A stretch of DNA of 64,000 bases from Coniella vitis (GCA_011317545.1 WUJK01000009.1:186001-250000), one strand, 5' to 3'; shown: positions 1 to 11,300, counted from the first letter of the stretch. The notes: generated by a model not told the origin, from the sequence alone. Numbers and translations are program-made.

Positions 1-756
1 AAGGCAGCGCAGGCCGCTGCAGAGTCTGACAGCGACTCGCAATCCGGGTCGGACAGTGAAGAAGACTCTGATGAAGAGGACGACGATGAAGACGCAGACA
101 AGGCCGACAAGGCGAATGTGACCGACCTGGCCTTCCGCCCCAGCCTAAGCGCCGTGTCCAGATCTACTGCCCAGGCTACTGCAAAGTCAAACAAAGATGC
201 AAATGGCATTTACCGACCTCCCAAGGTTGCGCCCACAGCGATGCCTACCACCGAACGACGAGACAAGCGTGAGCGAGGCCCGATCAAGTCTGCGACCATG
301 GACGAATTCGTTGCCGATGAGATGTCGACTGCACCACTTGCCCAACCCAGCATTGGTACAAACATTGTGCAGTTTGGTCGCAGGATGAAGACAGCATCTG
401 AGCGCAAAGAGGAAGATGAGCGTCGCGATTACGAGGAGCGTAACTTTGTGCGCCTGCCACTAGCGAACAAAAAGGACAAGGCTAAGGCTGCGGCGGTGGA
501 GAATCGTAGGGGTCGCATGAACTATGGTGGTGAAGAATTCAGAGACCTCAGCATGGGCGTCGACAGGATCAACAGATTAACCAAGAAAAAGGATGGAGGC
601 AGCGGAACAAGAGCCCTTCTGGAGAAGAGTCGCAAGAGAGGCCCCGAGACAATCGATGGGCCGAGGGGAAGTGGTGATGTGGGCGACAGATATCAAAAGC
701 GGCTCAAGGTCTTGGAAAGTGGTCGCAGAGATAGAGGCAAGGGCCGCCGGTCTTGA
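1..756 (+). CDS. Lcp5/neuroguidin (Sas10/Utp3 family) protein, 3' part
   Basis: The frame is open from the first base and stops at 754-756, so this is the last 251 codons of a gene that begins outside the window. It starts with an acidic Ser/Asp/Glu tract. The conserved C-terminal part of Lcp5/neuroguidin proteins follows: a GIYRPPK segment, a PTAMPTTERR segment, SATMDEFVADEMSTAPLA, then PSIGTNIV and YEERNFVRLP. The end is strongly basic (KKKDGG, KSRKRG, GRRDRGKGRRS) and suits nucleolar localisation. Family members act with the U3 snoRNP in early 40S ribosomal subunit assembly. That role is inferred from family resemblance, not visible here directly. No intron is evident in the visible part. 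The family call is fairly secure; a related Sas10/Utp3 C-terminal protein is the alternative. Confidence 0.82.
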   Translation, partial: KAAQAAAESDSDSQSGSDSEEDSDEEDDDEDADKADKANVTDLAFRPSLSAVSRSTAQATAKSNKDANGIYRPPKVAPTAMPTTERRDKRERGPIKSATMDEFVADEMSTAPLAQPSIGTNIVQFGRRMKTASERKEEDERRDYEERNFVRLPLANKKDKAKAAAVENRRGRMNYGGEEFRDLSMGVDRINRLTKKKDGGSGTRALLEKSRKRGPETIDGPRGSGDVGDRYQKRLKVLESGRRDRGKGRRS

Positions 757-1468
757 GCAGTATCAGAGCCAGAGCGAGGAACGGTCTCAACCCAACACAA
801 CGTATGGCCCGCATCGAACAAGAACAACAACAGGGCGCAACGCATGCCAAAACTCGTATGGTCAGTCCCATGCAACTTCTATACATGTCCATATACGGTT
901 ATTTAAAGCGCGGCGGTAGCCCAAGACACAAGTGGTCGATCTTGCACACGTGCCTATAGGATCAGGCATATTCCATGACGCGTGCCTAGGCATTTTCTTT
1001 ACATGCGACACTTAGCAATGCTCCATGAAATGGGATTGTGGGCAATGTGGCGCCGAGCCCTGTTTGACGATGGGGGCTGCAGCCTTCACATGTCAAATTG
1101 CATGGGCCCTAAAGCAAGGAACGCGATGACGTCGTCCTTAGGGCATCAGCGGGGACGGGAATGTCAATGCGGAGCTACGCCATAACGCACTCCTTCAAGG
1201 TAAAAGGCTGTACGTCCAGAAGCAATATAACTTGTATTGATCTTCAACTGGTGTGACATTGGCGAAGAGAATTACGGTGAAAAGCGTCAATTGGTTCCAG
1301 TCGCAGACTGTCATAAAAAAAAAAAAACGTTGCGAGTTTTGTTGAAAAACGTTGCTCGTCTCTCGATCCTAGACGACGTCGCCCCCTGCTTTTCAATTTC
1401 TTCCACACAACACACACACACACAACATTCAACAAGAACTTGCGCAAACGGTCGCAACCCATTCCACG
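757..1468. other. intergenic region, Lcp5-like gene to monooxygenase
   Basis: About 710 bases with no supported gene. They should hold the 3' UTR of the upstream gene and the promoter of the monooxygenase. There is an A run near 1315 and a short CA repeat around 1405-1425, just before the monooxygenase start. Confidence 0.6.
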
Positions 1469-3158
1469 ATGCCTTCCGATTCACGGGTCCAGAACCCCAT
1501 TCTCAACCCCTTCCTCTTCACCTACCAGCTTGGTCAATTCTTGACAAACAAGATCCTATCGCCTAATCCTCCCAATCCAAACCAGCCTCTGACGAGGCCC
1601 AAACTTGCAATCATCGGTGCCGGTATCACTGGTGTCTCAGCTGCCTCGCACTGCGTCGGCCATGGTTTCGATGTGCAGATATTTGAAGCTGGTGATGAAA
1701 AGCAGCTCGGTGGTATCTGGAGCGTAAGTCTCTGTCCAGCACCAGACCATGGTGAGCGTCAGCAGAGGGTCAACTGACACTTTGATTCTGTATGCAGAGA
1801 GTCAACAACACGTCGAGTCTCCAAATCCATTCTTTAATGTACCGATTCCATCCTTCTGTCCAATGGGACAATGGATATCCGGACCGACAGCAGATTCTAA
1901 GCCAACTTCGCCAGCTGTGGAAGAGATACGGACTGGACAAGAAGACCAAGTTCAACCTCAAGGTGGACAAGATCTATCAGGATGACAAGGGCCTTTGGAT
2001 CATCAATGACCCGTCAAATGGCAAATTCGACGGTGTCATCGCGGCCGTCGGTACCTGTGGTGCCCCCAAGAGTGAGTGCTGATGCTGTAATGACTATTCC
2101 TTGTGTGGGACACTCGCTTAACACCCCCGTCAGGACCGCACATTCCCGGCATGGACAAGTTCAGTGGTCGTGTCTACCACTCGAGCGAACTGACTGGAAA
2201 GAAGGCCAAGGGAAAGAGGATTGCCGTCATCGGCGGAGGTGCCAGCGCTGTCGAAGCCCTTGAGTTTGCTGCGGAGGAAGAAGCCGAGAAGATCTCCATT
2301 CTTGCCCGCAGCGACAAATGGGTGATTCCCCGCAACGCTGTTATCGACACGCTATTTGCCTTCAACATCTTTGGCCAAGAGACGATATTTTCGTGGATTC
2401 CAGAGAGACTATTGAAGAAATTCTTCTACCGCGACCTCGAAGACCTCGCACCGGCTAGCAAGGGCCTATTCACTGATACCCCTATGGTCAACTCGGACGT
2501 CATGGACAAGATACGCGCGGGCAAAGCCGAGTGGGTGCGCTGTGATATTGAAGAAGTCGTCGAGGAGGGCGTCAAGGTCAACCGGCGAGCGCAGGGCGTC
2601 CCTTCTGGCGGTCCCGGACGCGAAGATGTCATCGAGGCGGACATGATCGTCCTTGCCACGGGCTTTTCTCGGCCTTCGCTCTCCTTCTTGCCCAACGATA
2701 GCTTCGAGGAACCGTACGGCGCACCGAACTGGTATCTGCAGACCTTCCCGCCGTCGCACCCGTCCGTCTCGGCAATCAACTGCACCTATCTCTCGGGAAT
2801 CGGCTCCGTTGGCAATTGGCACATTGGTATCTACACGCGCATCTTGCTCATGTTCCTCGTTGATCCCCTGACGCGCCCGAGCACCTTCTGGATGGAGCGC
2901 TGGATTGATATGACCAAGGTTCTCAAAGCCCGGAGTCCCACCGGCGCTTTCGACTTCTTTACGTACCTGGAGCTTGTTTGGTGGTTTACATTTTGCGTTG
3001 CATTCAACCCTTTTAGGTGGAAGTGGGCCTTCTTTGTCTTCTTTGGCCTGGGTATTGCGCTGCCCAGGCGGCTGGTTGAGGTAGAGGATACGATCCGCAA
3101 CGGCTTGGGTAGGCCAACAAGTGATCGTGTCAACCGGGACCAGGGAGTGAGTTTTTGA
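1469..3158 (+). CDS. flavin-containing monooxygenase-like FAD/NAD(P)H enzyme
   Basis: Spliced model: exons 1469-1723, 1798-2071 and 2134-3158, giving 517 residues. The introns (1724-1797, 2072-2133) have GTAAGT and GTGAGT donors and CAG acceptors, and they restore the frame. The protein has an N-terminal Rossmann GxGxxG (IIGAGITG) and a family 'GGIW...VNNTSSLQ' stretch. A second nucleotide-binding fold (IAVIGGGASAVE) follows the FMO signature FSGRVYHSSEL, and an ATG motif occurs in VLATGF. A hydrophobic C-terminal segment (WWFTFCVAF...WAFFVFFGLGIAL) suggests a membrane anchor. Such enzymes oxygenate soft N or S nucleophiles or act as Baeyer-Villiger-like oxidases; the substrate cannot be inferred. 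A consensus donor at 3147 and a TAG acceptor at 3207-3209 could join to an exon ending at 3269, which would change the last residues. Confidence 0.88.
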
Positions 3159-3425
3159 AACCGGGGAGTTGTGTTGAGGGCCGCCGGTCTTGCGATTGAT
3201 AACATGTAGGGATTGTGCGAGTTCTGTTCTTGCATGCATTCTTTTGGGTATACTTTTCGCAGCGTCTAGACATGTCGCGTGTTTGTTTGTACCAAGTCGA
3301 TGCCACCCATGACTTTGTTCACATTCCCCAGACGTTCCTCCATCCCAAAATGCAAACCTCCCTGATTCCAAACGCTTCACGCAAATCTTGGTCTCCCAAC
3401 AAGGCACTGGGACCGGGACTCCCTT

Positions 3426-4402
3426 CTATACCGTTTGAAGCACTTGCTCAAGCCACCAAACATGAATCCGGATGTCATCTGTCAGTTCCGGGTGGAAACT
3501 CGTGCCCAAGACATTGCCCTGCCGCACAGCAACGATGTCATTCATCTCCTCGCCTCCCTCGATTTCTGCCAAATTCTGCTGGAGTGGCCCCCCTTGCACC
3601 CTTCCTGTCCTGTGAGGCAGGACGCCGAGAACCTCGACCTCCTTGGTGTTTGTTGTTGTTGTTGTTGGCGTTGTTGGCGTTGTGGTTGTGATCGTGATCG
3701 GTGCCAGCAGCTTTTCCACGATGGGCGCTCGAATAAACACACCGGGAAAAGGAGACGAGGCAGTGTTAGACGAACAAGAAGAGGAGACAAGAGTCTCGGA
3801 CTGTGCCAAAAAGGGCAGCTCGACGTCTGCGATGAAGCTTTCGATTTGCCGGCCAAAGTGGTTGCGGTGGACGCGGACGGCGAGGCCGCCGATGAGGTCC
3901 TGGCCGCCCTTTTTGGCGGCGTTTGCTTGTTCGGAGAGGAGGATGAGGCCGGCGCAGGTGCCCCAGGTTGGTTTCTGGGCGATTCTATACAAGTGTGTGT
4001 GTGTGTTTTTGGCTTTAGTCCCCGGGTGTTTCCTTGGGAACGTGATGAAGAGCGAAGATATGGCAAAGATCAAACGCTCCCACGGGAAAAAAAAAAGGAA
4101 AGAAAGAAAGAAAGAAAGAAAGAAAACAACACTCACTTGACGAATTCTCTCAGCGGTTCCAAAAGACCTGATTGCGCTGCTATCAGGGCAATTGTCGTAC
4201 TCTCACCGCCAGGAATCACGAGGCCATGGCACTGTGCGAGATCGTGTGGGTTCCTGACCTCGATGAGGTGGATGTGGTATTTGCCGCTGAGGGAGGGCGA
4301 GCTTGTTATGTGGGTGGCTGCTCTGTGGAGGAGGGAGAGATGTTCGAGGAATCCGCCCTGGAGGGCCAAGACGCCCACGGTGACGGGTGTTGGAGGTTGC
4401 AT
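3426..4402 (-). CDS. SNO1: pyridoxal 5'-phosphate synthase glutaminase subunit (SNO/Pdx2)
   Basis: Exons 4402-4137 and 3984-3426 (reverse strand) encode 274 residues. The intron (3985-4136) has a GTGAGT donor and TATAG acceptor and keeps the frame at Lys89. The protein is a class-I glutamine amidotransferase. It starts VGVLALQGGFLEHLSLL and carries GLVIPGGESTT around residue 60-70. The nucleophile elbow is GTCAG with Cys99, and the His/Glu pair sits in FHPELT (His253, Glu255). It supplies ammonia from glutamine to the SNZ synthase, whose gene lies divergently 1.3 kb away. Yeast SNO proteins are around 220 residues. The extra length here is mainly a Thr-rich insert (about residues 184-203) encoded by a GTT-type microsatellite on the plus strand, placed between strands of the core fold. 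The intron itself is full of GAAA and GT repeats. The call is very secure. Confidence 0.95.
3644..3693. repeat. GTT trinucleotide-type repeat inside SNO exon 2
   Basis: Imperfect GTT/GGC array on the plus strand. Read on the minus strand it encodes the Thr/Pro-rich insert of the SNO protein. It is the source of the size difference from shorter SNO family members. Confidence 0.8.
4087..4127. repeat. A run plus GAAA tetranucleotide repeat in the SNO intron
   Basis: Ten A residues followed by about seven GAAA units. It lies entirely within the single SNO intron, close to the donor site at 4136. On the transcribed strand it reads as a pyrimidine (TTTC) tract. Confidence 0.9.
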
Positions 4403-4553
4403 TCTTTTTGCGCGTAGTCGTGGCTGGCTGGCTGGTTCTTGGCTTTACAAGTCGGCCGGCGAGTCTTGGGAAGTCCTGAGGGTGCGAATGTTTGTTTGTT
4501 GGCGAGGATCATCTGACGGTGATTTCCCAAGACAAGATGCTCACATATACACG

Positions 4554-4575
4554 CACACACACACACACACACACA
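4554..4575. repeat. CA dinucleotide repeat
   Basis: About eleven CA units upstream of the SNO start. Confidence 0.95.
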
Positions 4576-5503
4576 ATAAGAATATCGACAGATACCAGTT
4601 GCGAGTCGTACCAAGACGACGCCAAGAAGAGAGCACCAGACCTTGACTCGCCCCGCCTTCTGTGAATACTATAGTAGTGTTTGAATACAGGCAAGATTCA
4701 GGGTCCTGCTTTACTCGGGCCGTGGGAGGCAAAAAGGTACAGAAGACGGAGAAAGCGCACAGATGAGCCGGTACTTGGCTGCCGCTAGCCGAATCAATCA
4801 AAAGGTAGTGAGTGTGTGCAGTCTCTTCTGACGAATCACGATAGAGTGAAGAGAGTAGTACATGGTCAATATGTGCTCCATGGGCACGACCTAATATCTC
4901 TAGGACGTCATACTAAGACAGCATCATGGTCCTTGGGTAACCGACATCGGGTGCTTGGACGTACTTGGCGCTGGATATGAGAGAGTGTGAGTCACTCTCG
5001 TGAAATGCCTCAGACAGAATGAACCTGGCCATACTACTCTGTATACTTGTATACTATGTAGGCATATACATAATAGGCAAGGCTTACGCAAGCCCGCGGG
5101 CAGCCGAGAGAGGTGTCATAGACGGGGGTTTTCGTTGAGTCAATCGAAAAATGCTGCCGAGCACTTTGTACAACCGCCCTGAAACCGCTCTTTGTCCCTT
5201 TTTGCACGAGGCCGATCCCCTTCTCTTTTTTCCCTTTCGGTATCGGCGGGCCCCCAGACGCAGTGGCAAACCAATTGAGTTAGCAGAGTACCTGTTGGTC
5301 GTGCCACTGCGCCCACTTGGCATGCATACTACTGTGCAAGTGGCCAACGGGGCGTGAATCGTTGCAAATGAAAGGCCTTCTAGAATGTCTTGGTCACACC
5401 TCGAGTAGTCATCGACTCGTTAGAAGTCTCTGCTGCGTGGTGTTTATTAAGGCAGGCTCTGGCCCAGTGTTGTTGGTGGTGGTGTCGTTATATAGCATTG
5501 TTG

Positions 5504-5534
5504 TCATCATCGTCGTCGTCGTCGTTGTTGTTTT
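5504..5534. repeat. ATC/GTC/GTT trinucleotide repeat in the SNZ leader region
   Basis: Short run of ATC, GTC and GTT triplets about 145 bases before the SNZ start. It probably lies in the promoter or 5' UTR. Confidence 0.85.
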
Positions 5535-5677
5535 GTTCCACGCCTTCATCATCTACAAATCTTCTCATCGCCAGCCCTGGAGGCTTCAGCTTCAACTTCA
5601 GCTTCAACGTAGACCGACTCATTACTTTCAATCATTCTTACCTCTCTCCCCTCAATCAATCACTGTAAAATTTCACC

Positions 5678-5756
5678 ATGGCAGCAAGCAACGGCTCCAG
5701 CACAACCCTCAATCTGGCCCAGCCAGCCACAAATGGCTACGCTTCTTCGTCTTCGC

Positions 5757-5789
<33 letters not shown>

Positions 5790-6694
5790 CCAACAATAAC
5801 AACAACAAGGAGGCCTTCGCCGTCAAAGCAGGCCTGGCCCAGATGCTCAAGGGCGGCGTGATCATGGACGTCACCAACGCAGCGCAGGCGCGCATCGCCG
5901 AAGAAGCCGGCGCCTGCGCCGTCATGGCCCTCGAGCGCGTGCCCGCCGACATTCGCCAGGACGGCGGCGTGGCGCGCATGTCGGACCCGGCCGTCATCCG
6001 CGAGATCCAGCGCGCCGTCACCATCCCCGTCATGGCCAAGGCGCGCATCGGCCACTTTGTCGAGTGCCAGATCCTCGAGGCGCTCGGCGTCGACTACATT
6101 GACGAGTCCGAGGTGCTGACGCCCGCCGACGCGGCCCTGCACGTCGAAAAGGCCGCCTTCAGCGTGCCGTTTGTCTGCGGGTGCCGCAACCTGGGCGAGG
6201 CGCTGCGCCGCGTCGCCGAGGGCGCGGCCATGATCCGCACCAAGGGCGAGGCGGGCACCGGCGACGTGGTTGAGGCGGTGCGCCACATGCGCCAGGTCCG
6301 CGCCGACATTGCCCAGGCGCAGGCGGTGCTGGCGAGCGGCGGCGAGGGCGGCCTGCGCGCGCTGGCGCGGGAGCTCGGCTGCGATGCGGCGCTGCTGAGG
6401 CAGACGGCTGAGCTGGGCCGGCTGCCCGTGGTCAACTTTGCGGCGGGCGGCGTCGCGACGCCGGCGGATGCGGCGCTCATGATGCAGTTGGGCTGCGATG
6501 GCGTCTTTGTCGGCAGCGGCATCTTCAAGTCGGGGGATGCGGCCAAGCGGGCCAAGGCCATTGTCAAGGCGACGACGCACTACAAGGACGCCAAGGTGCT
6601 GGCCGAGTGCAGCACAGGACTGGGCGAGGCCATGGTTGGCATCAACTGCGATGGCATGCGCAAGGAGGAGAGGCTGGCCGAGCGTGGATGGTAG
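5678..6694 (+). CDS. SNZ1: pyridoxal 5'-phosphate synthase subunit SNZ/Pdx1
   Basis: Single exon, 338 residues. The enzyme makes PLP from ribose 5-phosphate, glyceraldehyde 3-phosphate and ammonia supplied by the SNO subunit. The (beta/alpha)8 family is recognised throughout: GLAQMLKGGVIMDVTN (Asp about 64), PVMAKARIGH (Lys about 121, matching the catalytic Lys81 of bacterial PdxS), and IRTKGEAGTG (Lys about 189, matching Lys149). The C-terminal hallmark is FVGSGIFKSGD...GLGEAMVGINCD. The first 43 residues are an extension with a poly-Asn stretch (ten Asn, Thr, five Asn) encoded by a CAA/AAC microsatellite, ahead of the conserved start near KEAFAVKAGLAQ. The start chosen is the first in-frame ATG with a strong context. 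An ATG nearer to the conserved part is not obvious, so the poly-Asn stretch is probably translated. Codon use is very GC3-rich, which creates a long but spurious antisense frame. Confidence 0.96.
5757..5808. repeat. AAC/CAA microsatellite encoding poly-Asn in SNZ
   Basis: An AAC run with one ACC and one AAT interruption, in frame, encoding the Asn tract at residues 28-43 of SNZ. Confidence 0.95.
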
Positions 6695-6955
6695 AGACAC
6701 TCCCTCAGCAGCTGGATGGACCTTTGGGTTGGCTTCCTTTTCCTATTCAACGTCAACATTCTTCGTGCTACTTGAACATGAACTATTCAATCATCAACAA
6801 GCGTGTATTTCTCATCTACCTCTGTGGTACTCGCCTGTGCACCTGCGTGGAGTCTATCTTAAATGCTAACAGCCATATATCGATACTGATGTAAAAGGCA
6901 ACGAGCAAGCAGACAAGAATCCAAAATCAAAACACCCGCGCCTGGAAACCACCAT

Positions 6956-8392
6956 TCACTGCCACACATTCGCCACCATCAGACTCACCACCGAGGACTG
7001 CGTCCCAATCGTGGCATTCTGGTACGGCCCAGCCCACGAGATCCCAAACAGCCCGCTCGACTCGTCAGTCGCCGCCACCGACGCAAGATTGGCCGACAAA
7101 TACCCGCTATACGGGCTGCCAGCCAGCACGAGATTCAACTCGGCGAGATTCCTGGCAAAGATGCCCTTGAACGCCTGCTGGTTGTTGTCACAGGCCGCCG
7201 GCTCGCACCCGTACTCGGTCAGGATCCCAGCCGGCGACAGCGCCGAGCTGGCCAGCACAGCGTCCGCCACCGCCGCCGCCGCGCTGAGATACGCCTCGTC
7301 CTGCGTGGCCTTGTACAGCTCCGCCGCGGCCCCCAGGATCACGCCCTGGTTATACGACCACTCCGTGGCCCCGTTGTTGGCGCAGTCGTCCGTCAGCCCG
7401 TCGTTGACCAGGTGGCTGTCCGCGTCGACCATGCCCGACTGCAGGAACCACTCCCACGCCGCGACCGCTTTCGCGAGGTAGTCCGCGTCCCCGCCGAGGC
7501 GGTTGTGCAGCGACGCCGCGAGCTTGATGTACAGCTCGTTGCTGATGGCATTCTTGTACGTCCGGTCGGCGATGTCCCAGATGACGCCGCCGCCGCACGT
7601 CGAGGCGTTCCAGTAGCTGTAGATGTAGGCCTCGTCGCGCTGCGCAATGTCCAGGTACGTCGTGTTGCCCGTGAGGTCGTAGAGGCGGACCAGGGCGAGC
7701 GCCCACCAGCCTGTGTCGTCGGTGCTGTCGGCGCGAAAGTCGCCGTTGCCCTCAGGCCACCAGGCCAAGGGGCCGGATTGGGCGTTGACGGTGTACTCTG
7801 CAGTGCTGAGGTACTGGCTGTCGCCTGAGACGTACACTGGAAGTAGAAAAGAATTATTTTTTGAAGAGCGTTAACGTGGCATTGATTGTCGTTTGATGCC
7901 ACAGAGATGTGGTGTGACGGCCTCTCTGAGCCCGTGAAAGGAGGAAAAAGGAATCGAGAGCGAGGATACACATACTGTAATCGCATACCGCTTGAAGAGC
8001 ATTTCCCGTGAGCCACCATGCTGTAGACGTGTTCTATCACAGTAAAAGCCAGTTAGTATACACGCTATCTTTCAGCTCGGTATTTTCCAGCTTGACCGAC
8101 CCATCGTCCGTCCGTCTCGTTGTACCTGAAATACAAACAACAACTGTTTTAGCACTGTTTTGTCCGCGTCACCGAAAGAAGCACACCGAGAACCCGAAGA
8201 TGCGAACCATGCAGTGTTCATGGCATCAATTGCAAGCGCAATGTTGCCATAGGCCCGACTCGGCCCAGTCCACCTTTCGTTCCGCTCCTCGAGGCTGCCG
8301 TGGCCGAGAGCGTGCGATTCCAGTGCCGCAGAGGCATGGCCGACGTGAAGCAACGTAGCAGCCGTGAGGACAAAAGATGGGTATGTCTTCAT
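6956..8392 (-). CDS. secreted GH76 alpha-1,6-mannanase
   Basis: Reverse-strand exons 8392-8208, 8125-8101, 8033-7976 and 7836-6956 give 382 residues in one frame. The first 22 residues look like a cleaved signal peptide (MKTYPSFVLTAATLLHVGHASA). Splicing produces a continuous GH76 core: AIDAMNTAWYNETDGRW, then TAWWLTGNALQAVCDYM, then the Asp-Asp catalytic motif DSTDDTGWWALALVRLYDLTG (Asp129-Asp130), and EWSYNQGVILGAAAELYKAT. Family members cut alpha-1,6-mannan and, in fungi, act in cell-wall mannoprotein cross-linking (Dfg5/Dcw1 type) or secreted mannan hydrolysis. No C-terminal GPI signal is visible, so a secreted enzyme is likelier. Exon 2 has only 25 bases, and the first two donors (GTTCGC, GTCGGT) are unusual. 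Both were accepted because they alone give the expected family sequence. Confidence 0.87.
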
Positions 8393-11300
8393 TCTCTACC
8401 AACGAGGGAAGGCGAGTAAAAACGAGACACAAATGGGATGCTTGGTAGGGAAACGGTTCGGCAGTCCAAACGAGATGAGCTTCAGGTGCTTCCTGGATGG
8501 CAGCTCAACACCTCGAAATGTGCTGTTGGAAATAGCGAGACGGTATATGTGCTGTTGCTTGAGCGTGGGTGTTCATGAGAAAGAAGGTTTCTCATTTAGT
8601 ACATGATGTGAGCCTCTTCAAGGACAGTTGGGCGCTCAATACGGGCTAGGAAATAGATGAAATCACATCTCTGAGAGTTAGGCTTTATATAACAAACGTT
8701 GAATGGCTTTCATAACACCGCACCAAAGACTTGGAGGAAGTGGAAAACATCCAAGGCAGGAAATCACAGAGAGATTGCATCTGATGAGGTAGAATGGCCT
8801 CGTGAAAATCAGAAGAGTCCATCACCGGGTGCCACGGTCATGACAAGCAAGCGTCCAGCCGACTCTCGCGGCTTTTCAAGACATCACGATCCAAAGAAAA
8901 CACTCCTGTTTTGAGCCACAAAAAAAAAAGGACATTGTTTATTTACACCGCTATACGCATCATGTTGGAGCCCTCAATGGGGCTCAGAAACATGGTACGT
9001 AAAAGGACCAAAGCCTGGGTTCTCTGACCGCTCCAGTGCCGCCTTTTCTTTGGCCCCCGAATCAGTACGCCATCTGTACTCCTCACGTTGGTCGCATGAA
9101 ACAGCAAAAGAGAAGCCAATCCGCCTTTCCGAGATGCTGACTTCCTGACCAGGAAAAGGAAAACGTGTACGGCATCACCCGCGACGCGGCACAGGGCCTC
9201 AGACGGGGGGTGTTGTGTGACTATCCTGCTCAGTCCTGCTGCGTCATTGGGTGCCCGGAATCCTTGGTTTCTTGCTTCTACTTATACGAAGTGGCGCAGA
9301 GTAGCACGATAATATGCCATGTGGCTTGGAAACATGGCATGTAATATCCGACATCGAATGCAGCACGGTACCTGAACTGAACAGAACCACGGTGATGAAA
9401 AGGTGGTGACCGCTGCATCAAGAAGCCACGAAGGCTGGCAGATTCAGCTGACTAGACGCTGTGATTTATTTGGCTTAGGGCTATTGGCTGTGGAGTTTTG
9501 AAGTAAGTACAATATTCTTTGGGTCACTTACTCCTCTACAAATATTGTCCTAGAGGGTTCCCTCCCTAAATATGATTGCCCGGTTATAGCTGGCCATTCT
9601 CCAGTTCTTGTGGCATCATTATACGTTGCAACTAATCAACTTCGGCGTCAGAGCCTTCAGCAGAGGATCTTGTGTATTGACTAGATTTTGATTGGCTATA
9701 TATAGCAATCCATCCAAACACTAATGCAGCAAGATGACACTGCTTCACGAGGATTGAGCCGTACATGCAAGATGACCGCTGAGGGCTCGGTTCTTGGCTT
9801 TGTATAGGCTTTCAGCAACCCAGAGATCCCGCACACTTTGGAAAGGTAACTTGTGTACGTTTATTGCACCTACAAAGGGTAATGCGTGTGCCGGCCAGGC
9901 ATGGAGCCTTGGAGATATTTGCTAGCAATAGTCTCGAGGTCAAGCAAGGTTACACTTCCGACTCGCATGTCTGTCTCAATATGGGGGAAGTCACTTGCGC
10001 TGGAGAATGCTAAGAAAACTGCTTTTGCCTCAGGATTTCGGTAAAAAGGGCGTTCTGCTGACTACCCTCATCAGTCCATGCCCTGTGACAGGCTGTCAGT
10101 CCGGTAATGGACAACATTGGACATATTCAGTCTTCGTCATGTGGGCCGGGCCCCAAGCAAGATCCGGTGTAACCTCACAGTAAGTATATTGCTGAAGCTG
10201 CTATATTCATCATGACATTGGTCTTTTTCTTACTCGATCATCGAGGATGTCTTAATGCACGGAGTCGTGAGAGAGGAATAGAGGAACAGAAACCACGACT
10301 TGGAAGTGAATCACTAATGAGAGAAGATGAAATACATTTTATTTTCATATGGTCAGTGCTCTTCGTGTCCAAAAGAGCATACTTCTACTCACAGGTTAAG
10401 CCAATCCAAATCGTTGGTATAAACATTATATGATGACTTACTCAAGCGTTGTACTATGTCCAACATACACATACACACACACACACATACACACACACAC
10501 ACACACACACAGATATAGATATGAATATATATATATCTATGTGTATGTGAGAGTATGAGGCAATTCTTCAAGCTTGCCAAAACGAGAGCAGAACCGAGCT
10601 ATCTTGATCGAAGATTGTGGACTCCAAGATCTGAACCATAAATAATTGCTTCCAAGTGTCAGAATCGTCTAGATAATCCTGTGATCTTTTTTAACAATCA
10701 TCTACATAGATCATTTACAGCGGCACAGACATAATTCACGGTAGTAACGGAAAGCATAACGCAATATATACACGTATGTACTTGATGAGATTCTTTCATC
10801 TACACCTCCCCAGTTGTTCGTTTTCTTCAAGCCATGATATTAAACTACGACTGGAGCAATCCACCTTCTCAACAGTGCAGCGGAGTCTGCGGCTGACATC
10901 ACATAAAAAGAATTCATGATTTTTGTTTTGGGGGGCTCTTGCACCCCGCTGATCCTATGCAGAAACCATATGCCGATGACTGCTTCTCAACCTTGTCTCG
11001 TATTTTGCAGAGGATTACTAGTTCTTATTCAAAGCACGTTTCAACCCGCACCCTCTCTTTGTGAAATCCGTGAAATCCTTCTTCGGGAAAGACAACATTG
11101 GACGCCCCTGGCAGTGAAAGGGTTCCGTCTTGGGCGCACAGGACGCATGTAGTATTGCGCCCATGTTTTTTATACTCATCAGAAACGATCAACAGTGTCA
11201 GAACCACGTCATCCAAAGTCTAATAGGGATCAATGTCTCGTCTAACCGAGAAACGTATGAATATAAAGGCCTGGGCTTGGAATCAAAAAAAAAAATGATA

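Larger units (their letters stand above)
4403..5677. promoter_or_regulatory. shared bidirectional promoter region of SNO and SNZ
   Basis: The region separates the divergent starts of the two PLP-synthase genes, so it must contain both promoters and both 5' UTRs. Visible landmarks are a CA repeat at 4554-4575, one copy of the dispersed TACTATGT motif at 5052-5059, and a GTC/GTT repeat at 5504-5534. A pyrimidine-rich leader (about 5620-5665) lies directly before the SNZ start, which has a good context (TTCACCATGG). Divergent SNO/SNZ pairs are known from yeast and co-regulate; co-regulation here is inference. No specific transcription-factor site is claimed. Confidence 0.65.

Noticed and set aside
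2466..3407. 313-codon frame antisense to the flavin monooxygenase
   Set aside because: It overlaps conserved monooxygenase exons and shows no protein family.
5660..6700. 346-codon open frame antisense to SNZ
   Set aside because: It mirrors the GC3-rich codons and poly-Asn repeat of SNZ, a conserved enzyme on the other strand, and its product has no recognisable pattern.
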